DNA of 64,000 nucleotides from Agelas oroides (lineage: Eukaryota; Porifera; Demospongiae; Agelasida; Agelasidae). The notes under the pieces were generated by a model. That model was not told the DNA's origin. It saw only the letters and a program-made list of their open reading frames with translations, and did not search any database. The stretch is from NCBI GenBank assembly GCA_949130485.1, contig OX422203.1:4431178-4495177 (forward strand), written 5' to 3'. A program made the position numbers and the translations under genes. Of this stretch, positions 22,896 to 34,707 are shown piece by piece. Positions within the stretch are counted from its first letter, which is position 1. Each line of letters starts with the position of its first letter.

Positions 22896-22923
22896 TTTCT
22901 TGGGACTTTGAAGCAACATTAAT

Positions 22924-23035
22924 TTCCTGAAACTGTGAAGTTCTCAGGCGCTAGTCTTGCAGTATTGATGTTGTGTTAATTTCTGAAACTGTGAAGTTCT
23001 CAGGCGCTAGTCTTGCAGTATTGATGTTTTATTGA
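22924..23035. repeat. Tandem duplication of about 55 bp after the BEN gene
   Basis: The block AAACTGTGAAGTTCTCAGGC with its downstream sequence (to TATTGATGTT) occurs twice in tandem just after the stop codon of locus A, probably in the 3' untranslated region. Confidence 0.75.
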
Positions 23036-23049
23036 TGTTGTGTTGTGTT

Positions 23050-23510
23050 CTGTTGTGTTAAAACTTTGGGCAGTGACGTGCTATAATAATATAGTGGTGT
23101 TACGTGCAAAAATCGCGATTAAATTGCCATAGATTTCCGGTTTTCTGTGCTACCTTGCGATACGTTGCGTGGAAATACTACGTGGTAAATCGCGATCTAC
23201 AGCATTTCAACGCGTTGTAACGTGCATCATTTTCACCCGGGCCTCAATTAAAGAAAACATATCCAGGCTGTGTGGTTACAGACAACAGATTGAGGGTAGC
23301 AGAGAGCTTAATTCATACACGGCCCAAACACATATCATAGCTTCATGCATGTGTGGTCATATCTACTTCTGGGAAAGATTTCTTTGCCTATATCACCTGG
23401 TACACAAGCTATCTGCTCATGTCACCTCATGCATCTCTGTCTAGTCAACACACATATTACAATTTTTTCTCATAGAAAACTGGGATTTGCTGCAGTACCC
23501 TTTTACCCGG
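23050..23510. other. No gene seen
   Basis: The stretch between the BEN gene and the transposase remnant holds only short open stretches. A segment at 23460-23520 may be the degraded start of the transposase. Confidence 0.4.
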
Positions 23511-23519
23511 TAATAGCAC

Positions 23520-25130
23520 ACCAGCAGGTCATATCAGAGACATCCAGGATGGTGAAATGTACAGAAGACTAGCACAACCTGGAGAATTTCTCTCTATCCC
23601 AGAACATACAGGTTTGATTCTGAATGCAGATGGTGCTCCTATTTTCAAGTCTGGTGGCCACTCTCTCTGGCCAATCTATCTCTCTGTGACCAGCTTTCCA
23701 CCACAGATGAGGATGAAAGTCAGGAACTTACTTGTTGCTGGTGTTTGGTGTGCTCCTGTCAAGCCTGACATGAAGGTGGTTTTGGGTCCAGTATTAGCTA
23801 AAACAGCTCAAAGCACATGGCATTCAAGTGGAAACAACTGCTGGTCACAGAACAGTGAAAGCTTGCCTCCTCTTGGCAGTGTTTGACCTGCCGCCACTAG
23901 CCATGGCATGCAACACCACACAATTTAATGGGAGCTATGGCTGCCTTTACTGTCTTGACAAAGGTCACCAAGTCTCTGGCACACATGTCTACCCACCCAG
24001 TGATGAATACCAACCAAGAACACCAGGCCAACAGAGGCATTGGGCAGAAGAGGCAGAAAGGGGTGGTTCCTCTAACCCCGGGGTCAGAGGAACCTCATGA
24101 TCAGTCCTCTCAAAATCAATTGACATTCCAAGTCAATTGATTACATGCACGCTGTTTTAGAAGGAGTGACAAAAAAGCTCATGCAGAATTACTGGTTCTG
24201 CTCGAAACATCATGGTAAAACAAGCAGCTTCAGAGGATAAAGCCTCCCCACGACTTTCGCAGCACACCCAGGCCAATTTGGAAAGCATCAGAGTATCAAG
24301 CATTTCTATTGTATTATACCATTCCAGTCCTGATGTGTTTCTTGCCATCTGACTACATCTACCATCTTGCACTCCTAGTATGTTCTATGCACACCCTATT
24401 CGGCACAGACATCTCAACAGAAGACATCCACCAGGCTGAGGCCATGCTTCACAAGTTTTACAATCTAGCTCTGAAATTATACCCCCTTCAGTTGTGTTCG
24501 TCCGTCACTCACAGCCTCATTCACGTTCCCCAGTTTGTGCGCACATGTGGGCCACTATGGAGTTACTCCATGTTTGGGTATGAAAACATGAATGGCCACC
24601 TGAAAAAGCTTGTTCATGGTACCAGGAACATCCTGGACCAGTTGGTCTTTTCATACCAGGTGAAACGACTATACTCCCATTTGAAGGAAAAAGTTAGAAG
24701 GGGAAGAAACACCACGAACAGTGAAATACCTTTGGGAGACTAGGGGTGAAGAGACAGGTAGCCAGATAGGTGAGAACACTTACATAGCTGGCAAAGTGAA
24801 GTATAGAGAGGTAAACATCAAAGTTCAGACAAGTCTCAGTGAAGCTGGTGCAAGACTTGAAAGTGAAGAACTGCCTGTCTTTGTCAAAATGAAAAAGAAT
24901 AATGTCATCTACCACTCATAGTTATCTTCTAAACAGAGAGGAGCAAGAAATAGCACTGTCTTTCAACAGCGGAAATTCGTTTTGGATCAATAAAACTTTT
25001 TTGCCTTGTTGCAAATGCACCTGTGACTGTCATACAAGTGTTTGAGACCACCAACCAAGATCAATTTGCTGAGCTAAGAACTCCACAACTACAGGAGCTG
25101 TGACAGGGCTACCATTTAGAAACTTCAAAA
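23520..25130 (+). pseudogene. TNP2/EnSpm-like transposase (Transposase_21/DUF4218-type), broken
   Basis: Motifs in order: EMYRRLAQPGEF, LILNADGAPIFKSGGHSLWP (about 23610-23670), NLLVAGVWCAPVKPDMK, then after a shift near 23810 AVFDLPPLAMACNTTQFNG and YGCLYCLDKGH, a Cys pair typical of the TNP2 middle. After another break (24080-24310) the C-terminal half follows: LPSDYIYHLALLVCSMHTL, HSLIHVPQFVRTCGPLWSY, FGYENMNGHLKKLVHGTRN. The last part to 25130 is degraded (QVFETTNQDQFAELRTPQL). It is the presumed mobilising enzyme of an EnSpm-like element, lying 0.6 kb downstream of BEN locus A on the same strand. Confidence 0.7.
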
Positions 25131-25204
25131 AAGCTTATACATATTGTCAAAAAGCCATCTCTGTCAAGTGCAACAACCTTACAAGATCTTGATTGGATCT
25201 TGAT

Positions 25205-25529
25205 GCAGTGACCTCAGTGACCCTGAAGATGTCAACCCCAGTGATCCTGAGGATGTCGACCTCAGTGATCCCGACGATGTCAACCCCAGTGATCCCAAGG
25301 ATGTCGACCTCAGGGTTAGTGTACCCGAAGATGTCAACCCCAGTAATCCTGAGGATGTCGACCTCAGTGAACCCGAAGATGTCAACCCCAGTGATCCCGA
25401 GGATGTCGACCTCAGGGTTACTGATCCCGAAGGTGTCAACCCCAGTCATCCCGAGGATGTCGACCTCAGTGATCCTGAGGATCCCAGCATTAATGATCTA
25501 AACCCTAGGAACAACTCCTCCCACTCAGG
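25205..25529 (+). CDS. Acidic repeat exon (DPEDVNPS unit), parent gene unknown
   Basis: In one frame a 24-bp unit encodes D-P-E-D-V-(N/D)-(P/L)-S about eleven times with drift, then runs into NDLNPRNNSSHSG at a GTATGC donor (25530). The array is strongly acidic, in contrast to the basic arrays of locus A. Other frames (for example MSTPVILR) are also open but make low-complexity hydrophobic repeats and are less likely. Which gene it belongs to cannot be decided; it is just downstream of the TNP2 remnant. Confidence 0.45.
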
Positions 25530-25719
25530 TATGCACCATTTGACATGGTGTATGTGCATGTCATGTAGCTTTCACTATATTCTTCATATATAACTCCTCA
25601 AGGAGTTCAGGTAAGAATTGCTCATACAACACCCTACATATACCTCTCTTCCAACCTCCATAGCGATCATTGTTTCATCCCACATAATATTTCCCACATT
25701 ATCTCTGCTATTTTACAAG

Positions 25720-25960
25720 ATATAACGCAATGAATCAACACTACACCCATTTTTTAGTAGCTTCTCTCGTAACCACGAGATGGTTTCTGCACATGCGCGT
25801 TGGGGTAAGAGACTGCGCACTATTGTTGCACAATCTCGAGATAGCACAAATATATTGCGCAATCTCAAGATCACGCAACTATAGTGTGCAATTTCGGGAT
25901 TCTGAGAATGCGCAACGCAATCTCGAGATTGCGCAAATTCTCAGATTGCGAGGAACATGT
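25720..25960. repeat. Dyad-rich segment sharing sequence with 50,938-51,040
   Basis: AAGATATAACGCAAYGAATCAACA, the TTTCTCTCGTA block and a GCGCATGCGC-like end occur here and again at 50,938-51,030, so this is a dispersed repeat. The later part contains several near-palindromes around CAATCTCGAGATTG (25,915-25,930). Confidence 0.55.
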
Positions 25961-25974
25961 ACGCAAGATACCAT

Positions 25975-26523
25975 GCACACATGCATGTGTCACAGCCTGT
26001 AGCGTTCGTGTTTGAGTGTCTTTTGATTAATTGCTGCAACTTCTCTTTTACAGTTCCACTTTAAACATAGGCATCACTTGAGTGATAAGATATAAAGCTG
26101 GCTGGCTAATGGGAAAACCCAAAGAACATATTCAGGCCATGTAACTTGTTGCCATGGTAACCATGTTGATCATTTTCTTTCATGCCAGCCACTTTTCTCT
26201 CTCTCCTACATCAGCAACCTCCAGCTCCCCAGTCACCAACCCCTCAGCCCCCAACTCCCCAGTCCATGGCTTCCCAGTCCCTGGGTCCTTCCCCAGAATG
26301 TTACAACCTACAGCACAAAATCGACGGAGTTGATGTGTGAACAATCCACCACCACATACATGTTCCCCAGTTATGGCAGGACAGTCAACAAACCGTCACT
26401 TCCCAATTGGAGAACACTTGAGGTGGACCAGTTGGGGGTTCCAGACTGCGGAAAAGAGTTCAACCCCCAGACTATTACCAGTCTCAGCCCGAGACGGGCT
26501 CTAGCACCCAAAGGGGGGAGTAA
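25975..26523 (+). repeat. Segmental duplication copy 1: 3' end of a retroelement polyprotein
   Basis: It matches 41,195-42,016 (copy 2) closely but lacks about 283 bp, which in copy 2 hold an exon. Near the end one frame reads RLRKRVQPPDYYQSQPE and stops (TAA) just before a purine tract AAAGGGGGGAGTAA. That arrangement looks like the end of a Ty3/gypsy-type polyprotein followed by a polypurine tract. There are in-frame differences between the copies, and neither is intact. Confidence 0.55.
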
Positions 26524-27204
26524 TGTCATGAACAGTGGACATATTTAGAGGACTTGTTCAAGTAATTACACTAATTTTGTACAGCTTGAACATTCCTTGG
26601 AGTATTTGCCCGTCTGTATTTCTTTCTCTCAACACTACATAAGCTGCAGAGCTACTCCTTGATCCAAGAAAGTCATTACAAAAGCGAAAGAGAAAGGCGA
26701 ACCGGAAATACATGGATGAAACGGGAGGAGTAGATGTTGCTGAAGAAAAATTGCAATGCAAGACTGAACAGTAATAAACAAGACAAGGAAGCAAAACGAA
26801 GAGCAATGGAGGAAATGCTCAAAACTTGGAAGGAAAAAATTCCTTGCCAAAGGTGTGATAACCTGCAAAAAGAGTTGAACGGATTGAAAGAGAAGCTCAT
26901 TGAAAAACAATCACATCTCTGAGGTGGTTGATGAGCTCAATTTTGCTACAGGACTGTGAGCCCAGGGGCCAAATGCCTGCAGGTTATTTTTGTTGTGTGT
27001 AAATCATCAACAGTCTGTGCCTTGTTTATCACTAAGTGGACATCTTGTACTTATCTTCCTCACAGATCCTGCTTCTCCCCAAAGTGTGAGGTTTTTAAGA
27101 GCCCTGGCAGATATCTCCTATTTATCTTATCTCCCGAGCGCCACACTATCTATGCAGCAGTTGGGCAGGTCGGGTTTTGACCCAATCACTTTTTTGCATA
27201 TCCA
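26524..27204 (+). repeat. LTR-like segment, copy 1, interrupted by the 8.1-kb element
   Basis: It starts TGTCATGAACAG right after the purine tract, as an LTR would, and matches 42,017-42,750. Inside, a 62-codon frame reads CNARLNSNKQDKEAKRRAME and LQKELNGLKEKLIEKQ, a coiled coil; the second copy has the same with one frameshift. So the segment may also contain a coding exon, which is unusual for an LTR. It resumes at 35,333 after the insertion. Confidence 0.5.
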
Positions 27205-27500
27205 CCCTTATGGAAAAAGTTGTAAGATCTTATAAGAATCTTATAAGATTCAACAAAACCTTATAAGACTTCCCCACTTCTTAATTACTGTTTCTTATAA
27301 GAGATTTGGGACAGTTCCATAAGAATCTTATATGAATCTTATAAGTCTTATACAATTCTTATGGAACTGTCCCAAATCTCTTATAAGAAAATATCTTGTA
27401 CGTAAGAGTTAGATTTTTTAAAAAGAGAATTAAAGGTTAATTATGCTACCTGTTTTCTTACAAGATATATGTATCTTGTATGAAAAGTAATCATTATACA
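27205..27500. promoter_or_regulatory. Left terminal/subterminal repeat region of the 8.1-kb element
   Basis: After the terminal repeat, CTTATAAGA-like motifs recur at close spacing. A 33-bp inverted repeat (around 27290-27390, arms containing GAGATTTGGGACAGTTCC) forms a hairpin-like dyad. In plant En/Spm, clustered subterminal repeats are bound by TnpA; the same role here is inferred only. Confidence 0.5.
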
Positions 27501-27939
27501 TATGAATATCATTATATGTACAGTATTATTTCACACCAAGTTTGTGTATATGGTACAAACATGTTTGCATGAATGCAATGCATATATATGACCACTAGCT
27601 AGCTAGTATACTGCATGTTCTGTCCGATAACACAGGCACTAGGTGTCATGCAGTTGACTTGTGCTTATTTCGGTAGTCAATGAATCCATGGTTAAGCTTT
27701 GAGAACATTTCGCCACTATCCCAGCCGCCTGGGTACACTTTCCACACCTCACCTGTATAGGGATAAGTCAGACAAAATGTTCAAACGAAGTGTGCATCCT
27801 TTTAGGATCAGCAAAGTTAATAATTTTTGCCCATCAGGAAGTTCAGTGTACAAACTTTTGAGAATCACTCCAGAAATTACTTATGCACACCCTTACGTAA
27901 CATATTATATATATGTACATACCAAGAAGAAGACCCAGC

Positions 27940-30360
27940 TTTTGTGGATCAGCCTGAGAGCGTTTCAATTTGCCTGGCTTTGGAGGGACACAAGTACAGG
28001 TCCGTAGCTCCTCTGGGGTGAAGAACTCTGGTAGGAGCTTCCTTGCCATTTTATAAGCATTTGGTGCTTTTTTAGCAGAGGCTATTTTCGCCGTATTGAC
28101 CTTCACCTTCCCTATCCACATACTCCAGCTGGATGACATGTACAGTAATGGATTCATCAACCATTACAACTGCCAAGGCTCATATCACATATCTCAGTCT
28201 TTCCTGCCACTTAAACAGGCCTGCACGTGCTTCACAGCACCACCTCGTCGGTGAAAACGGCTTTATAGGGTGTTTGTTTCCCGCTTAATTGTCTATCTGG
28301 CCAACACTCGATGATGTTTTCGATAAACTTACTGGAGCAGGTTTGGGGCCATGTGGAGTGCGTGTTGGAGTATCTGGAATGAGCACCTCTTCAAGGGATG
28401 GAGCAAATTAAGTATGATGTTTAGTTTTGAAACACAATTTGTTACATTTAGCCATTTCTTTTGAACCCATTTTTTTTACCTCCTCTTCATGAGAAACACT
28501 GGCTGCTATTTCATGACCCTACAAGATGTAAGCAATAATTAGTCACCTAAAATAATACCTAGATAACATTTTTGTTTTGCTGATGGCTATCAGCCTGGCC
28601 AGTTTGTTGTGGGTGTCACTGTTATCTTCCACATGCACATATGCATGTGGCACTCATGAACTCTGTGCTACCCAGATATATATTTTGTGATGCTACAACT
28701 AATTTCATCATGTCTAATAATGTGTACATTGCCAATGCAGGTTGAAAATGCATGTATTTGTAACTCCTCATTTGAAAAATTAAATTCTGGTAAAAGCTTT
28801 CTTGCCATTTTATAGGCATCGTAGCTTTCTTTGCAATTTTTAGCTTATCAGCATTGACACGGAGGCCCCCAATGTCAATGAACTAGAATTGAAAACACAT
28901 TAATGCATTATATATAATTGGGTTTCATAAAGCTAGTTAGACGATGCATGAGATGGTGTTGTTTTCTGGAAGGGCTGTGGTGGTGAGGTTGTTTTCTGGA
29001 GGGGCTTGGGTGATGTGGTTATTTTCTGAAAGGGCTGTGGTGGTGAGGTTAGTTTCTGGAGGGGCTTGGGTGGTGTGGTTGTTTTCTGGAAGGGCTGTGG
29101 TGGTGAGGTTGTTTGCTGGAAGGACTGTGGTGGTGAGGTTGTTTGCTGGAAGGGCTGTGGTGGTGTGGTTGTTTGCTGGGAGGACTGTGGTGGTGAGGTG
29201 GTTTTCTGGAAGGGCTGTGGTGGTGAGGTTAGTTTCTGGAGGGGCTTGGGTGGTGGTGACAATGAAGATGATGGAAATGAGGCTGGTGGAGATGATTCCT
29301 TGTAGGGGGTAGTGTCTGGATTCTATATTGGGACGAAATTTTGTTTCAGTTAGGGGGCCCCTCCTTCCCTGTTACTACCAAAGTAATGTTGATGTTACTC
29401 ACACAAAGATACGTTTTGCAGGAATACATTGTCAAATACCTGAAGCATGTCCTGGCTTTTTTTTAATCAGCTGTGTCAATTTGTCTCCCACTGGATCTTT
29501 TCCACAGGAGACTGCATCTGTCACCACTTCCTGCATGTGTAGAATTGAAATAATTTACACAAGCCAAAGAGCAGCACAACAATATACTAGTTGCTGTTGG
29601 ATGTCAGTTATACAATCCATCATAGGCTGCAACTGGTGTCTCAGTTCTTCTTTAGACATCATAGACAGGGCATCCTAATGGGATACAGGCTACTAGTTGT
29701 AGCATCAGATTGCAGAAAATGTGCATGCATACCATGTATTGTACATACATTACTGAATGTAGCCTCTGGCTGTGCTTCATCATCATCTGGTATGTGATCA
29801 GCTGGTGTCTATATGTAGAAAGGACTGTATTGCACGTCCGCGCCATCGTGAGTGTGACCACTTCAGGGGTCTAATTGTGGTATCAGTCTGAAATCTAGTT
29901 ATGTACATCACCATGACTTACAGAACCAAGGACAACATTGTTAGAGCTAGCTGTGCTATTAACATATTCCAGCTGGCTCTGAATGTCTTGCTCCAACTGC
30001 AGCTGTTTCAACGTGTCCATGTCCTTTCTGGCTTTCTTTGCAGCAATCTTGATGACGTTATAAAAATTTGATATTGTCTTATTAATATTGTTCAAACCTT
30101 TAATTTGTTAGGCAATGGTGAAACATTACCTTGGTAACATCAGTTGTTGAAGTTGATTTTACCTTTCTCTTTTTGCTAACAGGTTGTTCAGAGCAATTCT
30201 GTACAATACATAGCTGTAGAAGGAAGTGAATATGCATAATTGAAGGTATCTAAGCTCCCATTGTACGTATACATTGCCTTCCACAACTTCTAGGATGGTA
30301 GCTCGGTATCTGCCACCTTTCGTCTTTGAACAAACAGTTGCTAGAACTTCAAGTGGAACA
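27940..30360 (-). CDS. BEN-domain gene, locus B (multi-exon), inside the 8.1-kb element
   Basis: Read leftward, plausible exons are: about 30,340-30,260 (GGRYRATILEVVEG), 30,200-30,131 with a nuclear-localisation motif (VSKKRKVK), 30,060-29,922 coiled coil (ARKDMDTLKQLQLEQ) ending at a GTAAGT donor, short acidic and helical exons (29,815-29,755; 29,685-29,590 with KEELRHQLQP), 29,530-29,440, then the Pro/Gln/Thr repeat exon (29,320-28,935). Two BEN-like first halves follow: 28,885-28,740 (KMARKLLPEFNFSNEELQ) and 28,120-27,945 (KMARKLLPEFFTPEEL), with a linker exon (TPTRTPHGPKPAP) between. The predicted product is nuclear and DNA-binding. A full second BEN half as in loci A and C was not found, so the gene may be truncated at 27.9 kb. 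Confidence 0.55.
28940..29262 (-). repeat. 30-bp coding tandem array (SPPQPFQKTT unit), about 11 copies
   Basis: On the coding (-) strand the unit is S-P-P-(Q/K)-P-(F/L)-Q-(K/Q)-(T/L)-T. The length is a multiple of three. It lies between the coiled-coil and BEN exons of locus B, the same relative place that arrays hold in locus A. The + strand Gly/Val-rich reading is a shadow. Confidence 0.85.
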
Positions 30361-30589
30361 AATCCCCATCAGGCTCCAGCCTCTTGCTGTTGAGCACTTC
30401 CTCCTCCCTGTTTTCATACCTTACACAGAACTTTTCCGGGGGTTAGATATGATGCTGTTATGGCATTGCTCTCCAGATAATTACAGCTGTTTGTGTAGAC
30501 TTTGCAAAACCTCAGTTAAGGATAAAACAAAATGTTGGCTAGCTTTACAACTGCAAGCAACTAAGAGAAGGAAGTTGACCATATAATTC

Positions 30590-31390
30590 AACAGCTTTGA
30601 TTTGTTCTTTTCGCCGAGTCTGCGCAAACAGCTGTACAGCGAATCTTTGCAACGCTAGAGCACAGTGTAGTGTGTTGTGTATCCTAATGCATGGACAATT
30701 TGCCAGTTAGTGAACAGCATAGCCTAGTGTACATGTACTGTATGGGCCTATCAAAATAACAATCACAATATAAACGCTTTTGCTTGCCACTTGGTGCGCA
30801 TGCAGCGATTCTTAAAATACTGTAGCACTTAGTAGTTAAATGGTTAGTACCCTTCAACACTTGTAAGTTAAGTAGCTTAGCACCCCCCCACCCCCCCCCC
30901 CCCCCCCCCCAACTCATTAAGTAGTGTAAACTTACTCTTCATATGCAGTTTCCACCACGCCTGGAGCGTCGTAGGCTGGAGCTCTTTGTTTATGAGTGCT
31001 GATAGTGAGGACGTGTTTGCGCGTTTGCACCGCGAAACCATTCTTGAAAGCTCGTCAGGTCTTGCCCGTCTTCTTCGACAGCTTCTCAGCTAAAATAAAA
31101 CGTTGAGCAGCTGCCGATTCTGTCTGCATCATAATTATATATTACAAGATGAGCGCGTGCAAGTGCCTAGGGGTGTAAGCCGCGGGAGAACCACTGATAA
31201 ACACTGCATGCAACTGTCTGCAACACCATCATCAACTAGAACATAAATTCTGATTGGTACATGTTAGTATTGTATAAGTGCGTTATGACATTTTGTAAAC
31301 ATTTGGATCGTAGTCTAATAATAGCGAAGCTAGATTACATGCACCGACCATCACACGCAAGCTGTTCCATTGTAGAAGTTGGAGAGAAAA
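30590..31390. other. Divergent intergenic region of the 8.1-kb element; likely promoter area
   Basis: It lies between the 5' ends of locus B (-) and the TNP2 gene (+). It holds a 27-nt C-rich run (about 30,884-30,910). No TATA box or other promoter could be fixed with confidence. As the only spacer between divergent genes it is the natural place for a shared promoter. Confidence 0.4.
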
Positions 31391-31392
31391 CC

Positions 31393-34300
31393 TGATGAGT
31401 TTGAACGTGACTGCTCATAAACGAGGTCCATACAAGCGGTACCTGACCAATCCCGACTACCCTGTTCCTCGGTAAACCAGGTACAACTGGAGGCATGCAG
31501 CTGCTGAGGGTGACGACTGTGAGTCCGAAGATGATTTCGCTATTGAAACAGACCCAAACGACGATGGTGAAAGTCACGCACCGATATGCGCAGATGACAG
31601 CTGTGATGAGATCGAAGACCATGTTGAAAGTGAGGCTGAGGACGATGTAGACCCGATCGAAAGCAAAAATGAAGACAACAACGACCCGATCGAAGATTTA
31701 CTGACTATGATGTTGATGACAGTATACCATCATATGTGTATAGGTTCACCAAAAAGTACACCATCCTGGCCGGGTTGTGGTGCTCTGATCGATCTCCTCC
31801 CATGTTTCAATACCTTCGACCTATTTTGGAGCAGTGCAAGCTACTCCAAACTGAAGGTATATATACGTATCACTATACATTCTATAGCTTTGTTGGTTCA
31901 TATATTTTTACTACCTGTACTGGATATGAAAAACTTACACTAGCCAAGAAATTGTATTTTAATTTACACACACTATACAGCAGTCATCATCAGTGGTACA
32001 AGTGAGGTATAACAAAAACCAAATTAAATGCAGAAGCACAAGGATGACCGTTGTATAGTACGTGTGTCAAAATGTTTGGTTCAATTACACATTTCTTGGC
32101 TAGCTGCATGTAGTTTGGCCACATCCAGTACTGTTAGCAGGCTTTACCACACAGAGCTGGAAAGGTTGTTTACTAACTGTTGCCTAGGTATCGAAGTACC
32201 TGTTGGTCCCAACCAAAAGTTGGAGCGGTGCCGAGCGATGGTCCTCTGTGTAACCACTGATCTGCCAGCAAAAGCGAAATTGCTGAATTTTATGGAATTT
32301 AATGGAGAATATGGGTGCACAGTTTGCAAACAAAAGGGAAGAGTTGTGCCAGTTGGTGCAGGCAGAACTCGTGTTTACGAGTATCCAAGGACTCCTGTAC
32401 CACCATGCACTGAGGTCCCATGAGGATTGCCTAGCTCTTGGTAAAAGGGCATTGCAAACAAAAAAGGTGTGTGAACATAAGATTATGTGTAATTTTAGTA
32501 GCCTCGTTCCCAGGCCTACCCCATTTTTTGTTCTTCGGTTTGTGTTCAATATAATACATGGAGGCGGAAGAGCGCGCGAAAAACGGGGAAGGCCTGGGAA
32601 CACTTGTCACGTGAATGACGTCTGGTGGACGCGAGGTGGACGTAGGGGGGGCGGTGCCCAACTACGAATAACGTACTAGACTTCATCATCGAGCGCTCCA
32701 ACGATAGCCCGGACCCCAGACGTTCATGAGATCGACAGTACTTGACTTCACCGGTAAGAAACTCGCTCTACGGTTTATTGCACACGAATTTGTGGTTGGG
32801 CACCGCCCCCCCTACGTCCACCTCGCGTCCACCAGACATCATTCACGTGACAAGTGTTCCCAGGCCTTCCCCGTTTTTCGCGCTCTTCCGCCTCCGTGTA
32901 TTATATTGAACGCGAAACGAAGAACAAAAAACGGGGTAGGCCTGGGAACGAGGCTATAATTTTAGTATTGTAAACTTCACATGCAGCCAAGGGCTTATCC
33001 CCCCTGCGCATTCTGCCATCTTTCAATATCATCAATGGAGCTGTCATTGATTATATGCACTGCCTCCTTGAAGGCATTGGCTAAAAGCATTTCCAGCTTT
33101 GCCTGCCTCACTGCGGACGTCGTCCAACAGATACTACATTGGTCAAAGTGTAGAGCTTATTAGCCATCGCCTCGCCTCTGTAAAGCCACCTGACACCATT
33201 ACAAGAACACCACGTCCTCTTTCCACTCGGAAAAAATGGAAAGGTACTATTTAATGGTTCTTCCATACGTGCACTACACATTTACAAAGTCAAACTTTCA
33301 AGTTTGGAATTAATTAACCCTTTTACAGCTTCTGAATACAGAGCATGGTTGCTCTTCTACTGCTTGCCGGTCCTGAATGGTATTCTTCCTCCAGTGTACC
33401 TCAAGCACCTTGCTCTGTTAGTGTGCAGCATGCATGCATATTCTCCTGGGAGACAGAATCAGCCTGGAAAGCCTGTCTGTTGTGGAGTACATGCTGGACA
33501 AGTTTTATCGTCAATTCGAGGAACTCTATGGTAAGCTAGCTCTTTACAATGAGTACATATAGTGCCTGCCTACACATAATTATTACTTCTTCATTATGCT
33601 TGGGCAGGCCTCCAAAACTGCACCATGAATGTGCATCTTGTGAGTCATCTCACTCATTATGTGAGGCTTTATGGTCCTCTTTGGACCCATTCATGCTTCG
33701 TGTTTGAGTCACTGAATGGATACCTGATGCAGTTAAAACATGGAACTCAACATATTGTCACACAGGTACGAGTGATTACCAGTTGGGCGATATCATACCA
33801 ATTCTTTTGCAAGATTAATATTATTACTATGTACTCAGGTTCAAGCTCAGTGGTTGATTATGAAGACTCTGACCCTTGGCTTGGAAGATGCATCTGACAA
33901 GAACTCAACACCAGCCCAAGAACTCCTTCGGGAACTAAATGGCCATGTGCTCCAGTGGGTAGTTTATTAAATTGCACCCCATGCACATGTTTATAGACAG
34001 GCATGACATGGTTGTTTTACTTCATGTGCAGCATGAAGGACGTTTTGTGGTTGGGGGTAAAACTAAATGCTAAGATGTTGCAGGCTGTGAACAGGTATTT
34101 GTCCTCCCAGAAGCTTCCACTGCTATCCCAAGAGCACAACGTGGATATTTTCAGCAGGTTGCATATCCAAGGAATGACCCTACATAGTGTCAGGTATATA
34201 TATATACACATATACATAAGTATATGTGTGGACATACATACAGCTGACCAAATTTCATAAGTGTCCTTTTGCACACACAGATATCAAAAGGTCACTAAGA

Positions 34301-34623
34301 GAAATCCGTACACTGTTCAGTTATCATGTGGGCTGCATAAATACGGATGTATCCAGTGTTACATCACAGTCTCCGCTGATGACAGAATACACCATCTGGC
34401 AGTGATCAGTCTCCTAAACATCATGCCATTCACAAGTCTCCCTTGGCTTCCTGATGAAAATAACACTATACAAGCAGCAGTCAGCCGAGTGGCCATACCA
34501 GTACAACAAAGTGCAGAACTAATAGCCGTCCCACTTGATGTAATACATAAAAAGTGTGTGTATGTTGAGGTAGAATCTTGTAAATATATCTGTGTCCTTC
34601 CTAACATGTATGAGCGAGATTAA
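31393..34623 (+). pseudogene. TNP2/EnSpm-like transposase of the 8.1-kb element, multi-exon, broken
   Basis: From the Met at 31,393 a basic start (HKRGPYKRYL) leads into a long acidic stretch with one TAA (about 31,470). Then YTILAGLWCSDRSPPMFQYL (about 31,760), VLCVTTDLPAKAKLLNFMEF and YGCTVCKQKG (32,160-32,340), a shift near 32,400, the MITE at 32,499-32,956, then INGAVIDYMHCLLEGIG ending in TAA (about 33,090), ASEYRAWLLFYCLPVLNGIL, LYGPLWTHSCFVFESLNGYL (about 33,670) and C-terminal exons to a TAA after PNMYERD (34,621). Introns have GT-AG ends. The part equivalent to the NADG motif of the 23.5-kb copy seems deleted. The order and C-terminal half match the other copy well. Confidence 0.7.
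32499..32956. mobile_element. 458-bp MITE with about 200-bp inverted arms and a 9-bp target duplication
   Basis: The ends are TAGCCTCGTTCCCAGGCC and GGCCTGGGAACGAGGCTA. The arms stay complementary for about 200 bp (CACGTGAATGACGTC, GGCGGTGCCCAAC and others). TAATTTTAG flanks both sides (32,490-32,498 and 32,957-32,965), a clean 9-bp duplication, as for Mutator-like elements. It lies within the TNP2 gene, so it is younger than the host element. Confidence 0.85.
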
Positions 34624-34705
34624 AGTTATAATTATTTTTCCTTTACCAGAAAATGTGTATTTGGAAAATTCAACAGCATGTATATATGCATGATCATGCT
34701 CTCTC

Positions 34706-34707
34706 TC

